Shown here in pieces: positions 51,924 to 60,039 of a DNA stretch of 64,000 nucleotides (the first letter of the stretch is position 1; each line of letters starts with the position of its first letter). Under the pieces are notes generated by a model, which was given only the letters and a program-made list of their open reading frames with translations, had not been told where the DNA came from and did no database searches. This DNA is from Streptomyces narbonensis. Its GTDB lineage: Bacteria > Actinomycetota > Actinomycetes > Streptomycetales > Streptomycetaceae. Made by a program: the position numbers and the translations under genes. The stretch spans positions 112,076 to 176,075 of the forward strand of contig NZ_BMSF01000015.1 of NCBI RefSeq assembly GCF_014649015.1. Reading direction: 5' to 3'.

Positions 51924-53432
51924 GTGAGTACGACCGCAGCGACCGGCTTCTGCCGCGTCACCGTCGTGGCGCCGGACAGCCGCATCGACGTCGCGCTCCC
52001 GGAGGATATCGCCGTCGCCGACGTCTATCCGGAGATCCTGCGGCTCACCGGGCAGACGCAATCGGCGGGCACCCCGACCGGCTACCACCTCGTCCGCCGC
52101 GACGGTTCCGTCCTCGACGGCGCCCGCACCCTCGCCGGCCAGCAGGTCCTCGACGGCGAGGTGCTCTCCCTGCGCCCCTTCGCGCAGTCCCTGCCGCCCG
52201 CCGTCTACGACGACGTCTCCGACGCCGTCGCCTCCGCCGTCACCCGCGACCGGCACCTGTGGGGCGACGAGCTGCTGCGCGGCGCCGGGCTCATCGGCGG
52301 CGTCCTGCTCCTCGTGCTCATGGGCTTCGTGCTCTGGTTCGCGGACCCGGTCCGCCACGACATGCACAGCCTCCCCGGAATCATCGCGGGCGCCGCCGGC
52401 CTGCTCCTCACCTCCTTCGCGGGCGTCCGCGCCCGGGTCTACGGAGACCGGGCGACCGCCGTCGCGCTGGGCCTCGGCGCCCTGCCGCTGCTGCTCATCG
52501 CGGGCTCCGGCATCATCGGCCCCGACGAGGGCGCGGGCCCCGGCCGCCTCCAGTTCCTGCTGGGCTGCGTCACCGTCCTCGTCGCCTCGGTGGCCCTCGT
52601 GGCCCTCACCCCCAGCGGAGACGCGCCCTTCGTCGCCGCGACCTTCCTCGCGACCGTCGGCACCCTCGCCACCTTCGTGATGATCCTCACCGAGAGCTCC
52701 GCGACCGAGACCGCGGCGGTCTGCGCCCCCGTGGCCATCGGCATGGTCGCCTTCCTGCCCGGCCTCTCGGCCCGCTTCGCCCGGCTCCCGATCGGCTACG
52801 CCGCACCCCGCAGCGCCGCCGACGACGAGTTCCTCGGCGAGCTGGGGGCACCTCCCGGGCCGCAGGGCCCAGGGGGACACCAGGCCGGCGACGACGCCCA
52901 GCCCGTCGACGGCGAGCGCATCGCCCTCCAGGCCCGCCGCGGCCACGAGATGCTCCTCGGCCTGGTCGGCGGCTGCGCCGCCGTCGTCGTCGGCTCCGCC
53001 GCCGTCCTCGGCTTCGCCGGAAACCTCTGGGGCCAGCTCCTCGCCCTCGCCTCCGGCCTGGCGATGCTGCTCCGCGCCCGCCTCTTCCGCTACACCTCGC
53101 AGGTCGCCTGCGTCCTGGTCGCCGGCATCGCCGCCATCGCGCTGCTCGTCCTCGGCCTCTCGCTCAACCCGCCGCTCGACCTGGTCAAGGACCTCCTCAT
53201 GTACGGGGACCGCGGCGGCCTCGACATCCGTACGATCTGGCTCACCGCCTCCGTCGCCGCCGGCGCCGCGCTGATCACGGCCATCGGCCTGATCATCCCG
53301 AAGAAGGGCCTCTCGCCCTTCTGGGGCCGCCTCCTCGACCTGGCCGAGGGCTTCGTCCTGCTCTCCCTCGTCCCCCTCTGCCTCGCCGTCCTCGACATCT
53401 TCATGTCGGTCCGCTCCCTCACCAGCAAATAA
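51924..53432 (+). CDS. eccD: Type VII secretion integral membrane protein EccD
   Basis: 502 residues. A ubiquitin-like N-terminal domain (about 9-85, CRVTVVAPDSRIDVALPEDI) precedes about eleven membrane helices that form the translocation pore scaffold. In the cytoplasmic loop at about 307-320, the sequence GAPPGPQGPGGH is encoded by the palindromic repeat at 52842-52881. GTG start with AGGGGG upstream. A candidate -10 (TAGGGT) lies at 51874-51879. The next gene downstream is rpsO. Confidence 0.93.
   Translation: MSTTAATGFCRVTVVAPDSRIDVALPEDIAVADVYPEILRLTGQTQSAGTPTGYHLVRRDGSVLDGARTLAGQQVLDGEVLSLRPFAQSLPPAVYDDVSDAVASAVTRDRHLWGDELLRGAGLIGGVLLLVLMGFVLWFADPVRHDMHSLPGIIAGAAGLLLTSFAGVRARVYGDRATAVALGLGALPLLLIAGSGIIGPDEGAGPGRLQFLLGCVTVLVASVALVALTPSGDAPFVAATFLATVGTLATFVMILTESSATETAAVCAPVAIGMVAFLPGLSARFARLPIGYAAPRSAADDEFLGELGAPPGPQGPGGHQAGDDAQPVDGERIALQARRGHEMLLGLVGGCAAVVVGSAAVLGFAGNLWGQLLALASGLAMLLRARLFRYTSQVACVLVAGIAAIALLVLGLSLNPPLDLVKDLLMYGDRGGLDIRTIWLTASVAAGAALITAIGLIIPKKGLSPFWGRLLDLAEGFVLLSLVPLCLAVLDIFMSVRSLTSK
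52842..52881. repeat. Palindromic repeat, copy 3, inside eccD
   Basis: The minus strand reads GGTGTCCCCCTGGGCC, a loop, then CCCGGGAGGTGCCCCCAG, the same framework as the copies in truB and ahead of proS. The eccD frame stays open through it. Confidence 0.7.
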
Positions 53433-53474
53433 GGGGCCGTCGCGGGGCCCGCTCCGGCGAACTGGTACGCTGTG

Positions 53475-53636
53475 TGACGGCCGTTTGTGTACGCGCTCCC
53501 GGAAAGCCCCCGACATGCTCGGGAAGCCTCTGGAAGCTGCGCCCATCGGACCTTCGCTCGCCGAGTCACAGAAGCTTCCCCTGAGACCTAGACCAGGGGC
53601 ACTCGCGGGCGCACGAACACCTAAGAGGAGACCAGC
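53475..53636 (+). promoter_or_regulatory. rpsO 5' leader with alternative pairings (possible S15 autoregulatory RNA)
   Basis: After a possible -10 (TACGCT, 53467-53472) the leader can form CCCCTG/CAGGGG (53578-53583 with 53594-53599). GGGAAGC (53521-53527) can instead pair with GCTTCCC (53574-53580), which shares bases with the first hairpin. S15 represses its own synthesis through leader RNA in several phyla, including actinobacteria. A real switch here is inference. Confidence 0.45.
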
Positions 53637-53927
53637 GTGGCTCTCGACGCCGCTGTCAAGAAGCAGATCATGTCCGAGTTCGGCCAGAAGGAGGGCGACA
53701 CCGGCTCTCCCGAGGTCCAGGTCGCCATGCTCTCCCGTCGCATCTCGGACCTGACCGAGCACCTCAAGCAGCACAAGCACGACCACCACTCCCGTCGTGG
53801 TCTGCTGATCCTGGTCGGCCAGCGCCGCCGCCTGCTGCAGTACCTGGCCAAGAAGGACATCCAGCGCTTCCGTGCCCTGGTCGACCGCCTCGGCATCCGC
53901 CGCGGTGCGGCCGGCGGCGCCAAGTAA
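53637..53927 (+). CDS. rpsO: 30S ribosomal protein S15
   Basis: 96 residues, binding the central domain of 16S rRNA. Typical features are GDTGSPEVQVAMLSRRISDLTEHLKQHKHDHHSRRGLLILVGQRRRLLQYL and the basic C-terminus, a few residues longer than the E. coli protein. GTG start with AAGAGGAG. Followed by a hairpin, then pnp, the classical rpsO-pnp pair. Confidence 0.98.
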   Translation: MALDAAVKKQIMSEFGQKEGDTGSPEVQVAMLSRRISDLTEHLKQHKHDHHSRRGLLILVGQRRRLLQYLAKKDIQRFRALVDRLGIRRGAAGGAK

Positions 53928-53937
53928 GGACGCCGTG

Positions 53938-53974
53938 AAGGGAGCGGTTCCCACTTTCAGGGGGCCGCTCCCTT
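53938..53974 (+). terminator. Hairpin between rpsO and pnp
   Basis: AAGGGAGCGG (53938-53947) pairs with CCGCTCCCTT (53965-53974), with further pairing inside and a following T. In S. coelicolor the rpsO-pnp intergenic hairpin is reported as a partial terminator and RNase III target, so readthrough is likely. Confidence 0.75.
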
Positions 53975-54211
53975 TGCTGTACGTGCACAAAGTGCACACA
54001 GGCACTTAGTCTGGTCGCACAACCCCATACGACGGACGAAGCGAGGGAGCCGCCGGCTCGCCGCCGGTCCTCGGTAGTGGCCCCCGGAACATGCCGGGTG
54101 CTTCGATCGAAGACCGGCCCGCACCCAAGGCGCGTCTCTCCGCCCCCGTCGACACCGTCCCCGGCCACACGGGCCCCGGACGCAAAGACGAACACGTAGG
54201 AGAAACCACTA

Positions 54212-56428
54212 GTGGAGAACGAGACCCACTACGCCGAGGCCGTCATCGACAACGGCACCTTCGGTACCCGCACCATCCGCTTCGAGACGGGCCGTCTCGC
54301 CAAGCAGGCCGCCGGCTCCGCCGTCGCCTACCTGGACGACGACACGATGGTCCTCTCCGCGACCACCGCCTCGAAGAAGCCCAAGGACCAGCTCGACTTC
54401 TTCCCCCTCACGGTGGACGTCGAGGAGCGGCAGTACGCGGCCGGCAAGATCCCCGGCTCCTTCTTCCGCCGGGAGGGCCGCCCCTCCGAGGACGCGATCC
54501 TCACCTGCCGCCTGATCGACCGGCCGCTGCGCCCCTCCTTCAAGAAGGGCCTGCGCAACGAGATCCAGATCGTCGAGACGATCATGGCGCTCAACCCCGA
54601 CCACCTGTACGACGTGGTCGCGATCAACGCCGCCTCGGCTTCCACGATCCTGGCGGGCCTGCCCTTCTCCGGCCCGATCGGCGCCACCCGCGTCGCCCTG
54701 ATCAAGGGCCAGTGGGTCGCGTTCCCGACGCACACCGAGCTCGAGGACGCCGTCTTCGACATGGTCGTCGCCGGTCGCGTCCTGGAGGACGGCGACGTCG
54801 CGATCATGATGGTCGAGGCCGAGGCCACCGAGAAGACCATCGAGCTCGTCAAGGGCGGCGCCGAGGCGCCGACCGAGGAGCTCGTCGCCGCCGGTCTCGA
54901 GGCCGCGAAGCCCTTCATCAAGGTTCTCTGCAAGGCCCAGTCGGACCTCGCCGCCAAGGCTGCCAAGCCCACCGGCGAGTTCCCGGTCTTCCTCGACTAC
55001 CAGGACGACGTCCTGGAGGCGCTCTCCGCCGCGGTCAAGGGCGAGCTCGCCCAGGCGCTCACCATCGCCGGCAAGCAGGAGCGCGAGACCGAGCTCGACC
55101 GCATCAAGGAGCTCGCCGCCGACAAGCTCCTCCCGGCCTTCGAGGGCCGCGAGAAGGAGATCGCCGGTGCGTACCGCGCGCTGACCAAGAAGCTGGTCCG
55201 CGAGCGCATCATCAAGGACAAGGTCCGCATCGACGGCCGCGGGCTCACGGACATCCGTACCCTCGCCGCCGAGGTCGAGGCCATCCCGCGCGTGCACGGC
55301 TCGGCGCTGTTCGAGCGTGGCGAGACCCAGATCCTGGGCGTCACCACCCTCAACATGCTCCGTATGGAGCAGCAGCTGGACACCCTCTCCCCGGTGACCC
55401 GCAAGCGCTACATGCACAACTACAACTTCCCGCCGTACTCCGTCGGCGAGACCGGCCGCGTGGGCTCGCCCAAGCGCCGCGAGATCGGCCACGGCGCGCT
55501 CGCCGAGCGCGCCATCGTGCCGGTCCTCCCGACCCGCGAGGAGTTCCCCTACGCGATCCGTCAGGTGTCCGAGGCCCTCGGCTCCAACGGCTCGACGTCC
55601 ATGGGCTCGGTCTGCGCCTCCACCATGTCGCTGCTGAACGCCGGTGTGCCGCTCAAGGCCCCCGTCGCCGGTATCGCCATGGGCCTGATCTCCGAGGAGA
55701 TCGACGGCAAGACGCACTACGTCGCCCTCACGGACATCCTCGGCGCCGAGGACGCGTTCGGCGACATGGACTTCAAGGTCGCCGGTACGAAGACCTTCGT
55801 CACCGCTCTCCAGCTCGACACCAAGCTCGACGGCATCCCCGCCTCGGTCCTGGCCGCCGCGCTGAAGCAGGCCCGTGACGCGCGTCTGCACATCCTCGAC
55901 GTGATGAACGAGGCGATCGACGTTCCGGACGAGATGTCCCCGAACGCGCCGCGCATCATCACCGTCAAGATCCCGGTGGACAAGATCGGTGAGGTCATCG
56001 GCCCCAAGGGCAAGATGATCAACCAGATCCAGGAGGACACCGGCGCCGACATCACGATCGAGGACGACGGCACCATCTACATCGGTGCCGCCCAGGGCTC
56101 GCAGGCCGAGGCCGCCCGCGCCACGATCAACGGCATCGCCAACCCGACCATGCCGGAGGTCGGCGAGCGCTACCTGGGTACGGTCGTCAAGACCACCACC
56201 TTCGGTGCCTTCGTCTCCCTGCTCCCGGGCAAGGACGGCCTCCTGCACATCTCGCAGATCCGCAAGCTCGCCGGTGGCAAGCGCGTGGAGAACGTCGAGG
56301 ACGTGCTGGCGATCGGCTCCAAGGTCCAGGTCGAGATCGCCGAGATCGACCAGCGCGGCAAGCTCTCCCTGATCCCCGTGATCGCGGACGAGGACGCTGC
56401 CGACGCGAAGGACGACACCGACCAGTGA
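54212..56428 (+). CDS. pnp: Polyribonucleotide nucleotidyltransferase (PNPase)
   Basis: 738-residue 3'-5' phosphorolytic exoribonuclease and polymerase. Two RNase PH domains (DDDTMVLSATTASKKP..., then RGETQILGVTTLNML and GSNGSTSMGSVCASTMSLLNAGVPL) are followed by the KH domain (IPVDKIGEVIGPKGKMINQIQ) and the S1 domain (LGTVVKTTTFGAFVSLLPGKDGLLH). The Streptomyces enzyme is also known as guanosine pentaphosphate synthetase. GTG start with TAGGAG. Its stop overlaps the GTG of the M16 peptidase gene. Confidence 0.98.
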   Translation: MENETHYAEAVIDNGTFGTRTIRFETGRLAKQAAGSAVAYLDDDTMVLSATTASKKPKDQLDFFPLTVDVEERQYAAGKIPGSFFRREGRPSEDAILTCRLIDRPLRPSFKKGLRNEIQIVETIMALNPDHLYDVVAINAASASTILAGLPFSGPIGATRVALIKGQWVAFPTHTELEDAVFDMVVAGRVLEDGDVAIMMVEAEATEKTIELVKGGAEAPTEELVAAGLEAAKPFIKVLCKAQSDLAAKAAKPTGEFPVFLDYQDDVLEALSAAVKGELAQALTIAGKQERETELDRIKELAADKLLPAFEGREKEIAGAYRALTKKLVRERIIKDKVRIDGRGLTDIRTLAAEVEAIPRVHGSALFERGETQILGVTTLNMLRMEQQLDTLSPVTRKRYMHNYNFPPYSVGETGRVGSPKRREIGHGALAERAIVPVLPTREEFPYAIRQVSEALGSNGSTSMGSVCASTMSLLNAGVPLKAPVAGIAMGLISEEIDGKTHYVALTDILGAEDAFGDMDFKVAGTKTFVTALQLDTKLDGIPASVLAAALKQARDARLHILDVMNEAIDVPDEMSPNAPRIITVKIPVDKIGEVIGPKGKMINQIQEDTGADITIEDDGTIYIGAAQGSQAEAARATINGIANPTMPEVGERYLGTVVKTTTFGAFVSLLPGKDGLLHISQIRKLAGGKRVENVEDVLAIGSKVQVEIAEIDQRGKLSLIPVIADEDAADAKDDTDQ

Positions 56429-57804
56429 CGTCCCGTAGTTCCGTGACGACGGCCCGCCCCTCTTCGGAGGGGCGGGCCGTCGCCCGTACCCAAACGCTTC
56501 TCCCGGGCAAGGACGGCATCGGCACGGTCCGCCGCACGACCCTCCCCGGCGGCCTCCGGATCGTCACCGAGACCCTGCCCTCGGTGCGCTCCGCCACCTT
56601 CGGCATCTGGGCCCACGTCGGCTCGCGTGACGAGACGCCGAGCCTCAACGGGGCCACCCACTACCTGGAGCACCTCCTCTTCAAGGGCACCCACAAGCGG
56701 TCCGCCCTCGACATCTCCGCCGCGATCGACGCGGTCGGCGGCGAGATGAACGCCTTCACGGCGAAGGAGTACACCTGCTACTACGCCCGGGTCCTCGACA
56801 CCGACCTGCCCCTGGCGATCGATGTCGTCTGCGACATGCTCACCGGCGCGCTCGTCCTCGAAGAGGACGTGGACGCCGAGCGGGGAGTCATCCTCGAAGA
56901 GATCGCGATGACCGAGGACGACCCCGGCGACGTCGTGCACGACCTGTTCGCGCAGACGATGTTCGGCGACACCCCCCTGGGCCGCCCGGTCCTCGGCACC
57001 GTCGACACCGTCAACGCCCTCACCCGCGGCCAGATCGCCCGCTTCTACAAGAAGCACTACGACCCCACCCACCTGGTCGTCGCCGCCGCGGGCAACGTCG
57101 ACCACGCCACGGTGGTGCGCCAGGTCCGCCGCGCCTTCGAGAAGGCCGGCGCCCTGACCCGTACCGACGCCGTCCCCGTCGCCCCCCGCGACGGCCACCG
57201 CGTCATCCGCACCGCGGGCCGCGTCGAGCACCTGAACCGCAGGACCGAGCAGGCCCACGTGGTCCTCGGCATGCCGGGCCTGGCCCGCAACGACGAGCGC
57301 CGCTGGGCCCTCGGCGTGCTGAACACCGCCCTCGGCGGCGGCATGTCCTCCCGCCTCTTCCAGGAGGTCCGCGAGAAGCGCGGCCTGGCCTACAGCGTGT
57401 ACTCGTACACCTCGGGCTTCGCCGACTGCGGCCTCTTCGGGGTGTACGCGGGCTGCCGGCCCGGCCAGGTCCACGACGTCCTGAAGATCTGCCGCGACGA
57501 GCTCCACAAGGTCGCGAGCGAGGGCCTCACCGACGAGGAGATCGTCCGTGCCGTCGGCCAGCTCTCCGGCTCGACCGTCCTCGGCCTGGAGGACACCGGT
57601 GCCCTCATGAACCGCATCGGCAAGAGCGAGCTCTGCTGGGGCACCCAGATGTCGGTCGACGACATGCTCACCCGGATCGCCGCGGTCACCCCGGACGACG
57701 TCCGGGCCGTCGCCCGCGATGTACTGGACCAGCGGCCCTCCCTGTCGGTGATAGGACCGCTGAAGGACAAGCAGGCGGACCGTCTCCACCAAGCGGTCTC
57801 CTGA
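56425..57804 (+). CDS. M16 family zinc metallopeptidase
   Basis: 459 residues. The inverted zinc motif H79-Y-L-E82-H83 (HYLEHLLFKGT) and the distal Glu in ERGVILEEIAM are present. The second half has the inactive M16 repeat with RNDERRWALGVLNTALGGGMSSRLFQEVREKRGLAYSVYS. It resembles mitochondrial processing peptidase beta and Bacillus MlpA/YmxG. GTG start overlaps pnp (GTGA), so the two are coupled, as in many Gram-positives. Confidence 0.95.
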   Translation: MTSRSSVTTARPSSEGRAVARTQTLLPGKDGIGTVRRTTLPGGLRIVTETLPSVRSATFGIWAHVGSRDETPSLNGATHYLEHLLFKGTHKRSALDISAAIDAVGGEMNAFTAKEYTCYYARVLDTDLPLAIDVVCDMLTGALVLEEDVDAERGVILEEIAMTEDDPGDVVHDLFAQTMFGDTPLGRPVLGTVDTVNALTRGQIARFYKKHYDPTHLVVAAAGNVDHATVVRQVRRAFEKAGALTRTDAVPVAPRDGHRVIRTAGRVEHLNRRTEQAHVVLGMPGLARNDERRWALGVLNTALGGGMSSRLFQEVREKRGLAYSVYSYTSGFADCGLFGVYAGCRPGQVHDVLKICRDELHKVASEGLTDEEIVRAVGQLSGSTVLGLEDTGALMNRIGKSELCWGTQMSVDDMLTRIAAVTPDDVRAVARDVLDQRPSLSVIGPLKDKQADRLHQAVS

Positions 57805-57831
57805 CCCCGAGCCCTTTAAGGAAAAAGAGCA

Positions 57832-58584
57832 ATGAGCAAGCTGCGCGTGGCGGTCCTCGGAGCCCAGGGCCGCATCGGCTCCGAGGCGGTCAGGGCCGTC
57901 GAGGCCGCCGAGGACATGGAACTGGTCGCGGCCCTCGGCCGTGGCGACAAGCTGGAGACGCTCACCGAGACGGGCGCCCAGGTCGTCGTCGAGCTGACCA
58001 CCCCCGGCTCGGTGATGGACAACCTCGACTTCTGCGTGAACAACGGCATCCACGCGGTCGTCGGCACCACCGGCTGGACCGAGGAGCGCCTCGCGCAGCT
58101 GCGGACCTGGCTCGCGGCCTCCCCGGAGACCGGCGTCCTCATCGCGCCGAACTTCTCCATCGGCGCGGTCCTCACCATGAAGTTCGCCCAGATCGCCGCC
58201 CCGTACTTCGAGTCGGTCGAGGTCGTCGAGCTGCACCACCCGCACAAGGTGGACGCCCCCTCCGGCACCGCCACCCGTACGGCTCAGCTCATCGCCGCGG
58301 CCCGCGCCGAGGCCGGCCTCGGCGCCCAGCCGGACTCCACCGCGACGGGCCTCGAAGGGGCCCGGGGTGCCGACGTCGACGGCGTCCGCGTCCACTCCGT
58401 ACGGCTGTCGGGCCTCCTCGCCCACCAGGAGGTCCTGCTCGGCGGCGAGGGCGAGACCCTCACCGTCCGCCATGACTCCCTGCACCACTCCAGCTTCATG
58501 CCGGGCATCCTCCTGGGCGCCCGCCGTGTCACCACCGCTCCGGGCCTCACCTTCGGCCTGGAGCACTTCCTGGACCTGGGCTGA
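57832..58584 (+). CDS. dapB: 4-hydroxy-tetrahydrodipicolinate reductase
   Basis: 250-residue NAD(P)H-dependent enzyme of the lysine/diaminopimelate pathway. The nucleotide loop LGAQGRIGSE is at the N-terminus, GTTGWTEERL in the middle, and the catalytic His pair and Lys in ELHHPHKVDAPSGTA. C-terminal HHSSFMPGILLGARRV. ATG 27 bp after the M16 gene with AAGGAAAAA. dapA, the previous pathway step, lies 2.4 kb downstream. Confidence 0.97.
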   Translation: MSKLRVAVLGAQGRIGSEAVRAVEAAEDMELVAALGRGDKLETLTETGAQVVVELTTPGSVMDNLDFCVNNGIHAVVGTTGWTEERLAQLRTWLAASPETGVLIAPNFSIGAVLTMKFAQIAAPYFESVEVVELHHPHKVDAPSGTATRTAQLIAAARAEAGLGAQPDSTATGLEGARGADVDGVRVHSVRLSGLLAHQEVLLGGEGETLTVRHDSLHHSSFMPGILLGARRVTTAPGLTFGLEHFLDLG

Positions 58585-58589
58585 CGGCC

Positions 58590-59042
58590 ATGGGCGGAAA
58601 GATCACGTACGTCTTCCTCGCCACCGTCCTCGTCCTCGTCTTCGGCGTGGTCGCGATGGAGGGCGTACTGCTCCTCCTGACGGGCGAGCCCGCGGCCATG
58701 GGCATGGGCGCGGTGGCGTTCCTGCTGCCGGCCGTGGGCGGCTGGTTCCTCTGGAAGAACACCAGCTTCGCGCGCCGGGCCAACCGCCTGGCCGCGGAGC
58801 TGGAGGCGGAGGGCGGCCTGCCCGTCGACGACCTGAAGCGCACCGAGGGCGGCCGGATCGACCGGGACTCGGCCGACGAGGTCTTCGCCCGGCGCAAGGC
58901 CGAGGCGGAGGACTCCCCGGAGGACTGGCGCTGCTGGTTCCGGCTCGCGGTCGCCTACCACGACGCCCGCGACACCCCCAGGGCCCGCAAGGCGATGCTG
59001 CGGGCCATCGCCCTCCACGAGGGACGTGCGGTCAGCGCGTAG
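58590..59042 (+). CDS. Small membrane protein with TPR-like C-terminus
   Basis: 150 residues. Two N-terminal membrane helices (TYVFLATVLVLVFGVVAMEGVLLLL and GMGAVAFLLPAVGGWFLW) are followed by a charged helix (RRANRLAAELEAEGGLP) and a segment DWRCWFRLAVAYHDARDTPRARKAMLRAIALHE that reads as one and a half TPR units. ATG 5 bp after dapB. Its last 11 bp overlap the 3' end of the convergent PH-domain gene. Function unknown. Confidence 0.8.
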   Translation: MGGKITYVFLATVLVLVFGVVAMEGVLLLLTGEPAAMGMGAVAFLLPAVGGWFLWKNTSFARRANRLAAELEAEGGLPVDDLKRTEGGRIDRDSADEVFARRKAEAEDSPEDWRCWFRLAVAYHDARDTPRARKAMLRAIALHEGRAVSA

Positions 59043-59592
59043 CCGCCGGGACGACGCCGTACTCGGCGTGCCAGGCCTCGACCGTGTCGGCCGCGCGGTC
59101 GAAGGCCTCGATCCGGGAGAGGAAGTCGGCATTGTGGTCGGTGAGCAGCAGCAGCTGCTCACCACCCTGCCGGCCGAGCACCAGGGCCTGGCCCTGCACC
59201 GTGCGGGGGAGGCCCAGCCAGCGCACCGGCTGCTGCACGGTCCGCACCGAGGTCACCTTCGCCCACGGCACGGTGGACGTCCTGAAGAAGCCCACGCGCC
59301 GCAGCCCGGCGCGGCTCACCCACGTGCCCACGCGGAGCATCCGCAGGGCGGCGAGGATGACGAGCACGGCGATCCCGAGCGTGACACCGGCGGCGGCGAA
59401 GCCCCCGGCGGCGACGATGATCACGGCCGCGAGCAGCACGAACGAGGCGAGCAGCAGCGCGAGCGCCGCGGCTCCGACCCGCCACGACCCCGGACGGTAC
59501 GGACGGCGCCACTGGTCGTGGTCGTCGAACGGCAGGGCGACGTGGTCGGTCGTGTCAAAAGCACGGTCGGCCGTCAGGAAGGGCAGGGGCAC
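59032..59592 (-). CDS. PH-like domain membrane protein
   Basis: 186 residues. A polar N-terminus is followed by two membrane helices (about 38-84, VGAAALALLLASFVLLAAVIIVA and AAAGVTLGIAVLVILAALRM). The C-terminal domain (VGTWVSRAGLRRVGFFRTSTVPWAKVTSVRTVQQPVRWLG) matches the bacterial PH-like domain found in many actinobacterial membrane proteins. ATG at 59592. Function unknown. Transcribed towards the TPR-like gene, with overlapping 3' ends. Confidence 0.8.
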   Translation of the reverse strand: MPLPFLTADRAFDTTDHVALPFDDHDQWRRPYRPGSWRVGAAALALLLASFVLLAAVIIVAAGGFAAAGVTLGIAVLVILAALRMLRVGTWVSRAGLRRVGFFRTSTVPWAKVTSVRTVQQPVRWLGLPRTVQGQALVLGRQGGEQLLLLTDHNADFLSRIEAFDRAADTVEAWHAEYGVVPAATR

Positions 59593-59646
59593 GACAGGTC
59601 CTCACTCACAAGCACGCTCGAAGGGGCGGTGCCCGGTGAGGCTACC

Positions 59647-59886
59647 TCAGCGGTTGTCGGAGGCTTCGGACTGCTGCTGACGAGTGGCGGCGTCCCCCGA
59701 CTGGAGGGAGGGCATACCGAAGATCAGCGATCCGGCGAGCCCCGCGACCACGGTCAGCCCGAGCAGCGTACGCCCCACGATCTGCGAGGCGCTGAGGCGC
59801 TCACGGGGTGGCGGAGTGACGTTACTGCGGAAGTGGTCGGCCTCCGCGACGAACGCGAACGGTACGGCCTCTCGCCGGCGGAACAT
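59647..59886 (-). CDS. Small membrane protein (79 aa), unknown function
   Basis: The ATG at 59886 has GAGGAGAG upstream. One membrane helix (IVGRTLLGLTVVAGLAGSLIF, about 37-57) follows a cytoplasmic N-terminus with an aromatic/charged stretch (VPFAFVAEADHFRSNVTPPPRE). The C-terminus is Gln/Ser/Asp-rich. Divergent from thyX. No family recognised. Confidence 0.72.
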   Translation of the reverse strand: MFRRREAVPFAFVAEADHFRSNVTPPPRERLSASQIVGRTLLGLTVVAGLAGSLIFGMPSLQSGDAATRQQQSEASDNR

Positions 59887-59945
59887 CAGGGCCACTCTCC
59901 TCGGTAGTCGACGTGCTTCACAGAGACAGACGACAGAACCGACGG

Positions 59946-59967
59946 TTTGGTGCCCTATTTCACCAAA
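59946..59967. promoter_or_regulatory. Inverted repeat TTTGGTG/CACCAAA in the thyX divergent promoter region
   Basis: Perfect 7-bp arms (59946-59952 and 59961-59967) separated by 8 AT-rich bases, in an otherwise GC-rich 153-bp spacer. A possible thyX -10 (TAGAGT, 60001-60006) lies downstream. Size and spacing would suit a helix-turn-helix repressor. Confidence 0.4.
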
Positions 59968-60039
59968 GCGGCCGAATCTCATCCTTCGGTAGGACGTCGT
60001 TAGAGTGGGCGCTGCAACAGCCGACTGGAAGGACCGCTG

